A stretch of DNA of 64,000 nt from Pirellulaceae bacterium (GCA_028280445.1 JANQLU010000136.1:310001-374000), one strand, 5' to 3'; shown: positions 42,716 to 52,470, counted from the stretch's first letter. Notes: a model not told the origin generated them from the sequence alone. Numbers and translations: made by a program.

Positions 42716-44062
42716 GTGCAATTCACTGAGCAAAAAACAAACGATTTGCTGCAACCATGGAAACCGAGTGAATCCGAGCCGTGGAATACTCGCCGAGTTT
42801 GGCATCTCCATCGCCGAGCGGGGTTTGGAGCAACCTGGTCAGAGTTGCAACGAGATTTACGCGACGGTGTTGACGCCAGCGTGACACGATTTTTGCAAGG
42901 GAAAGCCCGAGTCGACGGAGTCCCCGACGATTTCGAAAATATAGTGAAAGTCATTGGCAACGTGGCACGATCATCGCGACAAATCAGCCAGTTGAAAGCC
43001 TGGTGGGTTTATCGAATGTTGTTTTCGCCGGATCCGCTTTCCGAACGACTGACGTTGATGTGGCACAATCATTTTGCCACCAGTTTCGAAAAAGTCCGTG
43101 TCGTCCGGATGATGTGGCAACAAAATCAAAAAATTCGAACTCATTGCCTCGGTAAATTCAACCACCTGCTATCGGCGGTCATCAAAGACCCGGCGATGTT
43201 GGTGTGGTTGGACGCCGCTGCCAACCGGCGAACGCATCCCAACGAAAACCTTGCACGTGAACTTTTGGAATTGTTTACGCTTGGCGAAGGTCACTATACC
43301 GAGGCCGATGTCAAACAGACTGCTCGGTGCTTGACAGGATTACGAGTTCACGGTGGTCAGTTTAAATTCACGCCTGAACATTTTGATCGCGGCGATAAAA
43401 AAATTCTCGGGAAAGATCGCGATTTCAATTGCGATGAATTGCTCGCTTTTTTGGCAACCCACCCCGAAACCGCAAAACGCATTGCCTGGCGGTTGTGCGA
43501 TACATTTTTAGGAGAAAACGTCGCCCAGAAGAAACATATCGAGCAATTGGCGCGTTTGCTCATCAAAAACAAATTCGACATTCGGTCGGCCATCAAAACA
43601 CTGTTGCGATCAAAATTGTTTTTCAGTGACGCCAATTTGAAATCTCAAATCACGGGGCCTTGCGATCTGGCCATCAGCACCTTTCGTGCGTTAGAGCTGT
43701 TCGATCATTCACCCGATACTATCACGATTGCCTGGCAGATTGACAAAATGGGCCAGCGATTGTTCGAACCGACGAATGTGTTTGGCTGGAAGGGCGGACG
43801 GGCGTGGATCAATACGCGATCACTTGTCAGCCGGCGCCATTTCGTAAACGCAACCTTTGCTGGCAAACTTCAACGGTCAAAACACAAAATTGACGTCGGG
43901 AAAATTGTCTCGCGAAACAAAATTGATCCAGCAAAAACCAGCGAGTTTTTTTGGCAACTGTTGACCGGAACCGTGCCAGAGCGCTTCGAGCGATTTGAAT
44001 TGAAACATGCTCAAAACACCGTGCCGGAAATACTCGCGTCAACTCATGCACAGTTACAGTAA
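42716..44062 (+). CDS. DUF1800 family protein
   Basis: A 448-residue protein of the DUF1800 family. The N-terminus carries VWHLHRRAGFGATWSELQ, the family hallmark. LTLMWHNHFATSFEKVR, NENLARELLELFTLG and YTEADVKQTARCLTG follow, and the C-terminus has FGWKGGRAWINTRSLVSRRHF. DUF1800 genes are nearly always paired with DUF1501, as here (41 bases apart). The pair is abundant in planctomycetes; biochemical function is unknown to me. There is no clear signal peptide. The GTG at 42716 is the only plausible start. Confidence 0.9.
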   Translation: MQFTEQKTNDLLQPWKPSESEPWNTRRVWHLHRRAGFGATWSELQRDLRDGVDASVTRFLQGKARVDGVPDDFENIVKVIGNVARSSRQISQLKAWWVYRMLFSPDPLSERLTLMWHNHFATSFEKVRVVRMMWQQNQKIRTHCLGKFNHLLSAVIKDPAMLVWLDAAANRRTHPNENLARELLELFTLGEGHYTEADVKQTARCLTGLRVHGGQFKFTPEHFDRGDKKILGKDRDFNCDELLAFLATHPETAKRIAWRLCDTFLGENVAQKKHIEQLARLLIKNKFDIRSAIKTLLRSKLFFSDANLKSQITGPCDLAISTFRALELFDHSPDTITIAWQIDKMGQRLFEPTNVFGWKGGRAWINTRSLVSRRHFVNATFAGKLQRSKHKIDVGKIVSRNKIDPAKTSEFFWQLLTGTVPERFERFELKHAQNTVPEILASTHAQLQ

Positions 44063-44103
44063 AAACAATCACCAACCATCTTCGCGATGTAGGGAGTTTA
44101 AAT

Positions 44104-45297
44104 ATGTTTGATCGACGTTCGTTTTTGAAATCATCATCATTGGTTGCCCTGTCTCCAAATGTTCCTGCGTTTCTGAAACAAACCTTGGCAGAAACCAAGG
44201 CGGAGCATGATGAACCTATTTTGGTCGTCGTCGAATTGAGCGGTGGCAATGACGGTCTCAATACGGTCGTGCCGTTTGGTGACGATCAATATCAGAAAAA
44301 CCGCAACAAGCTTCGATTGCCCGAAAAGCAACTTCATAAAATTGCCGACGGGATTGGATTGCATCCCTCGATGAAACCCATGGCCAAGTTGTTTGAACAA
44401 AAACGTTTGTCCATCATTCAGGGCGTCGGCTATCCCAACCCGAATCGATCACACGATGTTAGCATGTCGATTTGGCAAACCGCTCGACTCGATAAAGCAG
44501 AACACCGCAGTTTCGGTTGGCTCGGTCGAGCCATCGATGCACTCCCTCAACCTCGGCAAAATGCTCCTGCCGGCATGCTCATTGGCCGCGGCGATTTACC
44601 GCGAGCCCTGTGCAGTCGCAAAAGCGTCACCACGTCGATGGCCGCGCTCAGCGATTTGATGATCGAAAAACCCAAACGCATGAAAATGATGCAACAAAAA
44701 CAATCCAACGATCTGTCCAAGTTTGTCGAACAGACAGAAACGAATGCCTTTGCCACAGCGGAACTGCTCAGCGAGATCAGTCGGCGACAAAAAGCGAGTA
44801 AAGTCAGATATCCATCGACTCGTCTGGCGAGCCATTTGCAATTGATCTCGCAACTGATTCAAGCCGACCTCGGAACTCGCGTTTACTATACCGTCCAACC
44901 CGGCTACGACACGCACCAGTCCCAATTGCAGACGCACTCGGCGTTACTGGCAACATTGTCGGCAGCCGTCCAGGCGTTTCTGAACGATCTGAAAGCGAAT
45001 CGGTTGGAGGATCGCGTATTGGTGCTCTGTTTCAGCGAGTTTGGTCGTCAAGTCAAAGAGAACGGTTCCGCCGGAACGGATCACGGAACATCGGGACCCG
45101 TGTTCCTGGCCGGTTCGCAGGTCGCCGGTGGATTACTTGGAAAACAACCCGACCTAACGAACCTGGTCGACAACGCTCCAGCCAAGCATGATTTGGACTT
45201 CCGACAAATTTATCAAACGATTCTCGCCAAATGGCTGAAATTAAAAACCGACAAATCGTTTGAAAAATCGTTCAAGTCTCTTCCGTTACTCGGGTAG
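44104..45297 (+). CDS. DUF1501 family exported protein
   Basis: A 397-residue protein with a twin-arginine-like leader (MFDRRSFLKSSSLVALSPN), so Tat export is likely. The mature part has the sulfatase-like DUF1501 fold: VVELSGGNDGLNTVVPFGD near the N-terminus, YPNPNRSHDVSMSIWQTA, then VLCFSEFGRQVKENGSAGTDHGT with possible metal-binding Asp and His. GGAGTTTAAAT precedes the ATG. It is the downstream partner of the DUF1800 gene. The enzymatic activity is not established to my knowledge. Confidence 0.9.
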   Translation: MFDRRSFLKSSSLVALSPNVPAFLKQTLAETKAEHDEPILVVVELSGGNDGLNTVVPFGDDQYQKNRNKLRLPEKQLHKIADGIGLHPSMKPMAKLFEQKRLSIIQGVGYPNPNRSHDVSMSIWQTARLDKAEHRSFGWLGRAIDALPQPRQNAPAGMLIGRGDLPRALCSRKSVTTSMAALSDLMIEKPKRMKMMQQKQSNDLSKFVEQTETNAFATAELLSEISRRQKASKVRYPSTRLASHLQLISQLIQADLGTRVYYTVQPGYDTHQSQLQTHSALLATLSAAVQAFLNDLKANRLEDRVLVLCFSEFGRQVKENGSAGTDHGTSGPVFLAGSQVAGGLLGKQPDLTNLVDNAPAKHDLDFRQIYQTILAKWLKLKTDKSFEKSFKSLPLLG

Positions 45298-45531
45298 GTT
45301 TTTTTTCATCGCGGGTTTTTTATCGATCGGTGGGAACTGGCCCTACCGATATACGAGCACAATCCTGTGAGCGGCAAGGCGCTAGCCGCCGGTTCGTCAG
45401 CGCCAACCAACCGGCGGCTGGCGCCTTGCCGCTCACGGGTGGCTTTCCAACGACGAACTAACGCAAACATGCTTATGGCGTTAGCCTCACCCTCCCGTAC
45501 CATCCAAAAAACCGGCCGGTTGGAACCGGCC
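45298..45531. repeat. Composite repeat spacer (families A and B)
   Basis: Holds a family B arm (45328-45350), a complete family A palindrome with 28-base arms at 45367-45394 and 45409-45436, then a second family B arm (45506-45536, CGGCCGGTTGGAACCGGCCC). The two B arms enclose the A palindrome, suggesting one compound unit or stepwise insertion. It separates the convergent DUF1501 and TPR genes. Confidence 0.8.
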
Positions 45532-46056
45532 CTACCGACGTTGTGGCACTTCGTCGTATTCCGATCCCATATCGCGTTTTGCCATGGGTCGAACATCGGT
45601 CGCGGATTTGGCCAGTTTCTTTTTCAGGCGCGCACAAGTATTCCATCGCAGTGTCGGATCCGGGTCGCCAGCCGGTGCTAACTCTCGTGCTTTCGAATAA
45701 CATTGCATCGCTTTGTTAATCCAGCTTTGCACGGCCTGAATCCCGCGCCGCTGCAGCCAATGCGCGCGGCCCCAACGTTCGTAGATGATTCCCTGGTAGT
45801 AGACGTTTTTGTACGGGTCTTTGATATTTTCGAGCGCCGCATTCGCTTCGTCATACGCATGCGACATGTCTTCGGGAAACTGGTCCGTCAACGACAGCAA
45901 TAGATAAACCCAAGCTTGTTCGTTGGCGGGATCCACTGCCACAATATCGCGGCAAATACTCTCAGCTTGGGCCGGTTCGTTCAACAGCCGGTAGTGCTCC
46001 GCACGTTCGAGCGCTTTTGCCACAACGTCTTTTGTCAATGGAATTGGGTCCGACAT
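45532..46056 (-). CDS. Tetratricopeptide-like protein of unknown function
   Basis: A 174-residue cytoplasmic protein made of helical pairs: VAKALERAEHYRLLNEPAQAESICRDIVAVDPANEQAWVYLLLSL is a good TPR-type unit, and a second follows with YYQGIIYERWGRAHWLQRRG. Such proteins mediate protein contacts. ATG 46056 is chosen because AGGTAGGA lies seven bases upstream; the longer frame has no start signal. It sits 54 bases after sdhB in the same direction and may be part of the succinate dehydrogenase operon. No known Sdh assembly factor is recognised in it. Confidence 0.7.
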   Translation of the reverse strand: MSDPIPLTKDVVAKALERAEHYRLLNEPAQAESICRDIVAVDPANEQAWVYLLLSLTDQFPEDMSHAYDEANAALENIKDPYKNVYYQGIIYERWGRAHWLQRRGIQAVQSWINKAMQCYSKARELAPAGDPDPTLRWNTCARLKKKLAKSATDVRPMAKRDMGSEYDEVPQRR

Positions 46057-46110
46057 GACATTTCCTACCTGGGAGAGGAATTGATGAATACGGTACCCCG
46101 CGGGCAACCG

Positions 46111-46869
46111 TTAACTTTTTTTCTTCTTGGGGCCCATCAATTTGTAGAGCACCATTTTAACAGGATCGTAATAGCGATCCACAACTCTTTCTTTCAGCGG
46201 AATGATCGCGTTGTCGGTAATCGTGATATGTTCTGGACAAACTTTGGTGCAGCATTTGGTAATGTTGCAGTAGCCGATCCCTTGCGATTTTTTCAAATCT
46301 TCGACTCGGTCTTCTTCGTCCAGCGGATGCATTTCCAACGCTGCGTTGTAGACAAAAAATCTCGGGCCAATAAACTCATCGTGTTTGTGATGATCACGCA
46401 AGACGTGACAAACATCCTGGCACAAGTAACATTCAATGCATTTACGAAACTCCTGGACCCGCTCCACGTCTTCTTGCGCCATGTTCCAAGACCCGTCAGC
46501 GTTGTCAGGCTTGCGGGGTTTGAACGGTTTGATTTTTTGTTTGGCACGATAGTTATGCGAAACGTCAGTGACCAAATCTTTCATCAGTGGAAACGCGCGC
46601 ATCGGTTCGATCGTCACCGGACGATCCAAATCCAGATCGCTCAGCCGTGTCATGCACATCAATTTGGGCATTCCGTTGACTTCGGCCGAGCAAGAGCCAC
46701 ATTTGCCAGCCTTACAGTTCCAGCGAACTGCCAAATCGTTGGCACTTTCGGCTTGAATCTGATGAACTGCGTCCAGGACCACCATTCCTTCGGTGACGAC
46801 CGTTTGATACTCCTGGAATTCACCCGACTCTTTGTCGCCTCGCCAAATCCTAAACGTTACATTTGCCAT
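46111..46869 (-). CDS. sdhB: Succinate dehydrogenase/fumarate reductase iron-sulfur subunit
   Basis: Electron-transfer subunit of complex II. The ferredoxin domain carries CKAGKCGSC plus a later Cys (LMCMT) for the [2Fe-2S] cluster. The C-terminal domain has CIECYLCQDVC and CNITKCCTKVCPEHI, ligating the [4Fe-4S] and [3Fe-4S] clusters. The 252-residue length is normal. It follows sdhA by 42 bases. The start ATG at 46869 gives MANVTFRIWRGD, the usual beginning. Confidence 0.95.
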   Translation of the reverse strand: MANVTFRIWRGDKESGEFQEYQTVVTEGMVVLDAVHQIQAESANDLAVRWNCKAGKCGSCSAEVNGMPKLMCMTRLSDLDLDRPVTIEPMRAFPLMKDLVTDVSHNYRAKQKIKPFKPRKPDNADGSWNMAQEDVERVQEFRKCIECYLCQDVCHVLRDHHKHDEFIGPRFFVYNAALEMHPLDEEDRVEDLKKSQGIGYCNITKCCTKVCPEHITITDNAIIPLKERVVDRYYDPVKMVLYKLMGPKKKKS

Positions 46870-46911
46870 GTTTTGTCTCGGTAAAATCTATCCGTCTATT
46901 TGTTCCATGGT

Positions 46912-48738
46912 TTACTTGTTGTCTTCGATGATCTGCTGCAATTCGTCCGGAATCGGTGGAATCTCTTCCTGGACGACCTGCATATTGCCGTCATCCTGCT
47001 TTCGCAGAACTGTATTGACGTGGCTAAAGTTGTCATCTTTTTCCGGAAAATCATCGCGGGTGTGAGCTCCACGACTCTCCTTTCGCACAACCGCCGAACG
47101 GGCGACTGCCTCGGAAACCAGCAGCAGATTCTTGAGATCCAGAGCCGTATGCCAGCCGGGGTTGTATTGACGATTTCCAGGTGCGTGGACAGTCGTTGCC
47201 CGTTTTTTCAATTTCTCGACGCCATCAACCGCTTTGAGAATATCGTCTTCGTTGCGGATGATTCCGACATTGTCTTGCATCAAATCCTGCAACTCGTATT
47301 GGATTTCGTAGGCGTTGTTGGCCTGACTGCCGGCTGGCGAATCCAACGGAGCCAATGCTTCCTGGCAGGCCTGATCAACCAGTTCGTTGTCGATATGAAT
47401 CGAGCTATTTTCTTTGGCAAATTTTGCCGCGTGTTCACCCGCCAATTTTCCGAACACGATTAAATCGGACAGTGAATTGCCACCTAAACGATTGGCGCCA
47501 TGCAGTCCCGCCGCGCATTCACCGGCGGCAAACAACCCTGGAACGGTCGACATTTGTGATTCACCGTTAACGCGAATACCACCCATGACATAGTGAGTCG
47601 TCGGGCCAACCTCCATCGGCTCTTTGGTGATATCGATACCCGCCAGTTCTTTGAACTGATGGTACATGCTGGGCAGTTTCTTTTTGATGTGTGCTTCGGA
47701 TTTGGAAATTTTTTCTTTGATCCAAGCGATATCCAGGAACGCACCGCCGTGTGGAGAACCACGTCCCTCTTTCACCTCTTTCAAAATGCATCTGGCGACG
47801 TGGTCACGCGTGAGCAACTCCGGTGGCCGACGTGCGTTGGCATCGGTCTTGGCGACATATTTCCAGCCTTCTTCAGGAGTGTCTGCCGTGGAACTCCGAT
47901 AGTTGTCCGGAATATCATCGAACATAAACCGCTTGCCACTGCTGTTTTTGAGAATCCCTCCTTCGCCACGGACCCCTTCGGTGACCAAAATTCCTCGAAC
48001 ACTTGGCGGCCAGACCATGCCCGTTGGATGGAACTGAACAAATTCCATGTCGATCAAATCGGCACCTGCGTGATACGCCAACGCCTGGCCATCGCCAGTA
48101 TATTCCCAGGAGTTACTTGTGATTTTGTACGCTCGGCCAATACCGCCAGTCGCCATGACAATCGCCTTGGCCTTGAACAATTTGAATTTTCCGAGCTCTC
48201 GCGTGTAGCCAAAAGCTCCGACGGCTCGCGGACCATCTTTGATCAAACTGCTCACCGTACATTCCATGTGAACATCGATACCTTGATGGATACCGTGGTC
48301 TTGCAACGTACGGATCATTTCGAGTCCAGTTCGGTCACCGACATGAGCCAACCTGGGATGGGCGTGTCCTCCGAAATTCCGTTGCATGATTTTGCCATTT
48401 TGAGTGCGATCAAAAACGGCACCCCACGCTTCCAATTCCCGCACACGATCGGGAGCCTGTTGGGCGTGCAACTGAGCCATCCGCCAGTTGTTGATGTAAT
48501 ACCCGCCCCGCATGGTGTCGGCAAAGTGTGTTTTCCAACTATCCCGCTCGTCCACATTCGCCAGCGCTGCTGCCATACCTCCTTCGGCCATAACCGTATG
48601 CGCTTTGCCTAACAATGATTTGCAGACCAGCCCGACAGAAACTCCTTGAGCCGACGCTTCGATGGCAGCCCGCAAACCCGCACCACCGGCACCGATCACT
48701 AGTACATCATGCTCAACTGTTTCAAACTGCGTCATCAA
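46912..48738 (-). CDS. sdhA: Succinate dehydrogenase/fumarate reductase flavoprotein subunit
   Basis: Catalytic subunit of complex II, oxidising succinate to fumarate with covalent FAD. Features: dinucleotide fold DVLVIGAGGAGLRAAIEA, the FAD-attachment region LLGKAHTVMAEGGMAAAL (the usual SHT is AHT here, with His kept), MEFVQFHPTGM, HYVMGGIRVNGESQ and AGECAAGLHGANRLGGNSL. Its ATG overlaps the stop of the membrane-anchor gene by four bases. The 608-residue length is typical of the type with a large cytochrome anchor rather than E. coli SdhCD. Confidence 0.96.
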   Translation of the reverse strand: MMTQFETVEHDVLVIGAGGAGLRAAIEASAQGVSVGLVCKSLLGKAHTVMAEGGMAAALANVDERDSWKTHFADTMRGGYYINNWRMAQLHAQQAPDRVRELEAWGAVFDRTQNGKIMQRNFGGHAHPRLAHVGDRTGLEMIRTLQDHGIHQGIDVHMECTVSSLIKDGPRAVGAFGYTRELGKFKLFKAKAIVMATGGIGRAYKITSNSWEYTGDGQALAYHAGADLIDMEFVQFHPTGMVWPPSVRGILVTEGVRGEGGILKNSSGKRFMFDDIPDNYRSSTADTPEEGWKYVAKTDANARRPPELLTRDHVARCILKEVKEGRGSPHGGAFLDIAWIKEKISKSEAHIKKKLPSMYHQFKELAGIDITKEPMEVGPTTHYVMGGIRVNGESQMSTVPGLFAAGECAAGLHGANRLGGNSLSDLIVFGKLAGEHAAKFAKENSSIHIDNELVDQACQEALAPLDSPAGSQANNAYEIQYELQDLMQDNVGIIRNEDDILKAVDGVEKLKKRATTVHAPGNRQYNPGWHTALDLKNLLLVSEAVARSAVVRKESRGAHTRDDFPEKDDNFSHVNTVLRKQDDGNMQVVQEEIPPIPDELQQIIEDNK

Positions 48739-49592
48739 AATACAATCCTAAAGTCTTGCCAAATTCCCATCGAACAAAGTCGCACATAAATGTCTGAAAA
48801 CGCGACCCACACCAAACTACACCAGGCCCAAATCATATGCTGTTTGTTGAGGCAGCTGACACAGCCGTAACACTTCGAGCGTATTGGGCTGCCAGAAAAT
48901 TTATCCAGATAACCGCCCACCAGGTGTCTGAGAGAATGACAACCTGTTGTATAACCGCCCAACAAAACGACATTCACACACAAAACCAATGTGCCAACAC
49001 CGACACCGAAATTAGTATATTTCCCGTCGCCATCGACATCGAAAAAGAAACCTTGAAAGGCGTCGTAGGCTAAAAAGCAAAGAAACAACAATGCGAAATA
49101 GAGAAAATAACGATGGACGTTTTGAATAATCAGTGGCAGATAACGTTCACCTAAATATTTTTTCCGCGGCTCACCTACGGCACACGACGGAGGATCAGCC
49201 CAAAACGCTTTGTAATACGCGCCGCGATAGTAATAGCAGGTCAAACGAAAACCGGCCGGAAACGCCAAAATCAACAACGCTGGTGAAAACGGAATGAACG
49301 CTGGCCACCAGCTGGGTTGTGCACCAAAATAACTGTGGTGCATGTGATTTTCTCGGCGGTGGTAATCTTCGTCCGCAGGATCCGCTGGCGGAGTCACGAA
49401 CAACGGCGGCGAATAAAACGGCGAGATATAATTGCCGTAGGTAAAGTGGTCGTTTTGAAAAGCTGCCCAGTTTGCATAAATCAAAAATGCCGAGAGGGAA
49501 CAAAAGACAACCAACGGCACGACCCACCATCTGTCTTGACGCTGTGTTTGGCCCCAACTTCGCCGTTCGAGCCCCGTTACATTTTCTGCCAT
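48735..49592 (-). CDS. Membrane-anchor subunit of succinate dehydrogenase (large single-subunit type)
   Basis: A 285-residue protein with about five hydrophobic segments (near residues 26-44, 105-125, 162-185, 204-224 and 258-275). Its place directly before sdhA with a four-base overlap identifies it as the anchor. It does not look like SdhC/SdhD of proteobacteria. His residues at or near helix ends (NVHRYFLYF, GCHSLRHLVGG) are candidate heme ligands. Cysteines in KCYGCVSCLNKQ are unusual and could bind a metal or form disulfides. ATG 49592 is supported by AAAGG eight bases upstream; a GTG six codons earlier is less likely. Confidence 0.82.
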   Translation of the reverse strand: MAENVTGLERRSWGQTQRQDRWWVVPLVVFCSLSAFLIYANWAAFQNDHFTYGNYISPFYSPPLFVTPPADPADEDYHRRENHMHHSYFGAQPSWWPAFIPFSPALLILAFPAGFRLTCYYYRGAYYKAFWADPPSCAVGEPRKKYLGERYLPLIIQNVHRYFLYFALLFLCFLAYDAFQGFFFDVDGDGKYTNFGVGVGTLVLCVNVVLLGGYTTGCHSLRHLVGGYLDKFSGSPIRSKCYGCVSCLNKQHMIWAWCSLVWVAFSDIYVRLCSMGIWQDFRIVF

Positions 49593-49993
49593 TGACCAGC
49601 CTTTATTCACGCAATGGTATTGTTCCGTCGGTTAGCTACAGGATTTTGTATAAGAACTCATGTGATGTCAACAAGATGTACATCATCCGGCGTGCAATCG
49701 AATCGGCGTTGACAGCGCCAGCCGTCCAAAATCGATCACTAAATCTTCGATTAAAAACGGCCAGCAGCAAATCACGACAACGGCTGATCTTCGAATTGCG
49801 CCGAAAACGCGATGGCAGATGTTCTCAGTGGATCGGTAGTTTTTTTTATCCACGAGTTTCCAAACGCGCACAATTTTGCAGTTGTCTACGAAATATCGAA
49901 ACCAAAACTCAAAACGAGTCTCGACGATTCGATCAAATCAATGTGAACTCACATCAAAATCGAATGCGTTGTCATGCGACTGTGAGCCAGCTA
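49593..49993. other. Spacer upstream of the sdh operon
   Basis: About 400 bases between the sdh operon and the 3' end of the YTV gene, both on the minus strand. A perfect minus-strand TTGACA (plus-strand TGTCAA at 49667-49672) lies about 75 bases before the anchor start, but the matching -10 (TACAAA, 15-base spacer) is weak. No convincing gene is seen. Confidence 0.35.
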
Positions 49994-52318
49994 TCAATCG
50001 CAACAAAACATTCGTCCAAATCGGCGAATTCTTTCACCACAATACCTGGTGTACGAAAAACAAATATTGAGCATTTGTTGTTCGCATTCCGGTGCGATCT
50101 GAGAAATGCACGGATTACAATTTTGAACCGGAGGACATACCGGTTGAATTGGAATCCTGATTTTTCGCGGAACCATTTTGCAACGACGAATCGGCACTTG
50201 CACATCGACCTGATAAGGAACACATACCGTGTAGGTACACGTTTTCTGTTCAGGAACCTGATGACATACCGTTTGGTAAACCGTCCTGGTTCGCGTCTGC
50301 GGAACGTAGGCGGTATAGGTTTCGGTTTTGGTTTCCGGAATGTAACGCCGCCGAGTTACATAATGGGTGGCAGTTCGAACCTCCGGAACTTGAACCGTGT
50401 AAGTTTGGGTTTTCGTTTCCGGAATCCGACGCACCATTTGTTGTTGAGCGGTGTAAGTAACGACACGTGGAATGTAAACAACGTATTGCTGCATCCGTGT
50501 TTCAGGGACCCGTTTGTAACAAGTCTGATAAATGGTGCGTTGCCGTTTTTCAGGCACGTAGTAGGTGTAACAAACGTCTCGCGTTTCTGGAACGCGTACG
50601 TAATAGGTTTGAGTGACGGTTCGTTGCCGCTGTTCAGGAATTCGCACACAGTAAGTTTGCGTGCGCTGTTGCGGAACCAATACACAATAGGTTTGCGTGA
50701 TATTGCGTGTTCGCGTTTCGGGAACCATCACCGTACAAGGATACGTTTGTATTCGTTGTTCTGGGCGATACGTTGTTCGAGCAGTCATTACCGTTCGAGT
50801 TTCCAGTCGTGATCGCGCCACTGCAACTTGACAAGTTCGCGTTTCATTGCGGAAACGAGTTTGACATACCATTCGCGTTCGTGTTTCAGGCTTGCACTCA
50901 TAAACCGTTTCGGTAATTTCACGCGGTCGTGATTCGTATTTGACGCAATCGACCATTCGGGTTCGAGTTTCGTTCGTCATGACGGTTTCACAATACGTGT
51001 AGGGCTGCTGTTCCATCACGGTTCGATAACAAGTGACTTGATAGGATTGTTCGACCATTTTGGGGCACCAGACTCGTCTGCAAACCGTTCGAGGTGCGCA
51101 GCATGGGTCGCAGCATCCGCAACTGGATTGTCCGCAGGGGTTGTTGCAAGCTTGTACCATGACCGTTTGCCAACAACCTTGATCGACCATTCTGGTTTTC
51201 GTCACCGTATAGGGAACTTGTTTGCATACGGTTCGAGTTGCCGTCTTGGTAACTTGTTTAGGAATACAGACGTTGTATTTTTGTTCCACTTGATATTTCA
51301 CAGGAACACTGACTTGGATCGTGCGTTTGACCTGTTTCGGAACATAAACGTTGACCACGTAGTTTTGCTGGACCTGAACCGTATAAGGAATTTGAACGTT
51401 GTATTGCCGCTGGACCGTTTCGGTATAAGGCACACAAACCTGATAGGTACATGGAACCATTTTTGTTTCCGGGATCTGAACCGTATAAGTTCGCGTTCGC
51501 ATCGAAGTCTTTGGGACCATGACCGTGTAGTTCTGCGTGACGGTCCGAGTTCGCGGCTCACGACAATAAGTTGTATAAGTTCGAGTTTTCGTTTCTGTGC
51601 GATAGGTCGTGTAAGGCACGTTGACCGTTCGTGTGCGCGGTTCGCAGCGGAAATATGTCACTTGACGAGTACCTTGGCGCGGAACCATCACGGTATAGTT
51701 TTGGACCACGGGGCGCGTTTCGGCTTGCATCCGGTAACAGGTAACCGGCCGTGAAACTGTTTTTGGGTCCATCACGGTATAAGACCGCTGGACGGGTTGC
51801 ATGTAGTATTCATTTCGATACGTCGTATAGGTCCGAGTCCGTTGCTCGGGTCGACAAACGATATAGTTTGTTTTGACAGGTTCCTGATAACACTCAACGC
51901 GATAAGTGGTACAGTTGCGCGTCCGTGTTTCGGGAACCATGACCGTGTATGCCTGCTGTCGCTCAACTTGTCGCGCTTCTGTTCGGTAAACCGTATAAGT
52001 GCTTTGTCGTGTCTCTTGACGGTATCGCGTCTGTTTCACCGTTTGGTAGATCGTTTCCCAACAAGGCTCGTAGACGATGCATTCTCGATAACAGGCATTG
52101 TCAGCTGCGGGTCCCGTCGCCTGGGCTTGAGAACTCGAACCGGTTGACGGCGCCGGAGGTTTTTCAGATTTCGTTCCACTGTCAGGATTCGATTCTTGAT
52201 TTTTGACCAAAACCGATTGTTGGGTTTTGGAACTGGGCGAGTTTTCTTTTTCCTGGAACAGGATCGTCGGCGATATAAACAGCGTTGACAGACCGATCGC
52301 AGTATAGATTTTGAACAT
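49994..52318 (-). CDS. YTV-repeat cell-wall-type protein, cysteine-rich
   Basis: A 774-residue exported protein. A signal peptide (MFKIYTAIGLSTLFISPTI) and a Ser/Pro-rich segment (to about 75) precede an array of some 40 short units built on Tyr-Thr-Val-x-x-Pro-x-x-x-Thr-Arg (such as YTVMVPETRTRN). I recognise the planctomycete YTV domain, described from Rhodopirellula and linked to the protein cell wall. Near the middle a dense Cys cluster (CGQSSCGCCDPCC) interrupts the array, and further Cys recur at regular places, pointing to disulfide crosslinking. ATG 52318 follows GGAA at nine bases. A long plus-strand frame opposite it is an antisense artefact of the repeats. Confidence 0.9.
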   Translation of the reverse strand: MFKIYTAIGLSTLFISPTILFQEKENSPSSKTQQSVLVKNQESNPDSGTKSEKPPAPSTGSSSQAQATGPAADNACYRECIVYEPCWETIYQTVKQTRYRQETRQSTYTVYRTEARQVERQQAYTVMVPETRTRNCTTYRVECYQEPVKTNYIVCRPEQRTRTYTTYRNEYYMQPVQRSYTVMDPKTVSRPVTCYRMQAETRPVVQNYTVMVPRQGTRQVTYFRCEPRTRTVNVPYTTYRTETKTRTYTTYCREPRTRTVTQNYTVMVPKTSMRTRTYTVQIPETKMVPCTYQVCVPYTETVQRQYNVQIPYTVQVQQNYVVNVYVPKQVKRTIQVSVPVKYQVEQKYNVCIPKQVTKTATRTVCKQVPYTVTKTRMVDQGCWQTVMVQACNNPCGQSSCGCCDPCCAPRTVCRRVWCPKMVEQSYQVTCYRTVMEQQPYTYCETVMTNETRTRMVDCVKYESRPREITETVYECKPETRTRMVCQTRFRNETRTCQVAVARSRLETRTVMTARTTYRPEQRIQTYPCTVMVPETRTRNITQTYCVLVPQQRTQTYCVRIPEQRQRTVTQTYYVRVPETRDVCYTYYVPEKRQRTIYQTCYKRVPETRMQQYVVYIPRVVTYTAQQQMVRRIPETKTQTYTVQVPEVRTATHYVTRRRYIPETKTETYTAYVPQTRTRTVYQTVCHQVPEQKTCTYTVCVPYQVDVQVPIRRCKMVPRKIRIPIQPVCPPVQNCNPCISQIAPECEQQMLNICFSYTRYCGERIRRFGRMFCCD

Positions 52319-52470
52319 GTTGTAATTCCGAGATGACAATGAGAACAGAATGGTAAATCGAACCGATCGATTTGGATCGAGAGTCGGTTTTCATACCCTC
52401 TAAATTAGTTATGCAAAATCTCGAAAACAAGTTCTTTGAGGGAAAAAACCAATTTCCATGGAACGATGGG

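Noticed and set aside
45306..45596. Minus-strand frame across the composite repeat
   Set aside because: Translation of family A and B repeat arms; no independent protein features.
45916..46884. Plus-strand frame of 322 codons opposite sdhB
   Set aside because: Complete antisense overlap with sdhB, whose cluster Cys motifs are unmistakable.
47593..48612. Plus-strand frame of 339 codons opposite sdhA
   Set aside because: Antisense to the conserved flavoprotein; no homology features.
49472..50812. Long plus-strand frame (446 codons) opposite the YTV gene
   Set aside because: It is antisense to repetitive YTV codons, which lack stops on the other strand. Its composition is rich in Arg, Asn and Phe without any fold pattern or start signal.
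51038..51754. Second plus-strand frame inside the YTV gene
   Set aside because: Same antisense artefact of the repeat array.
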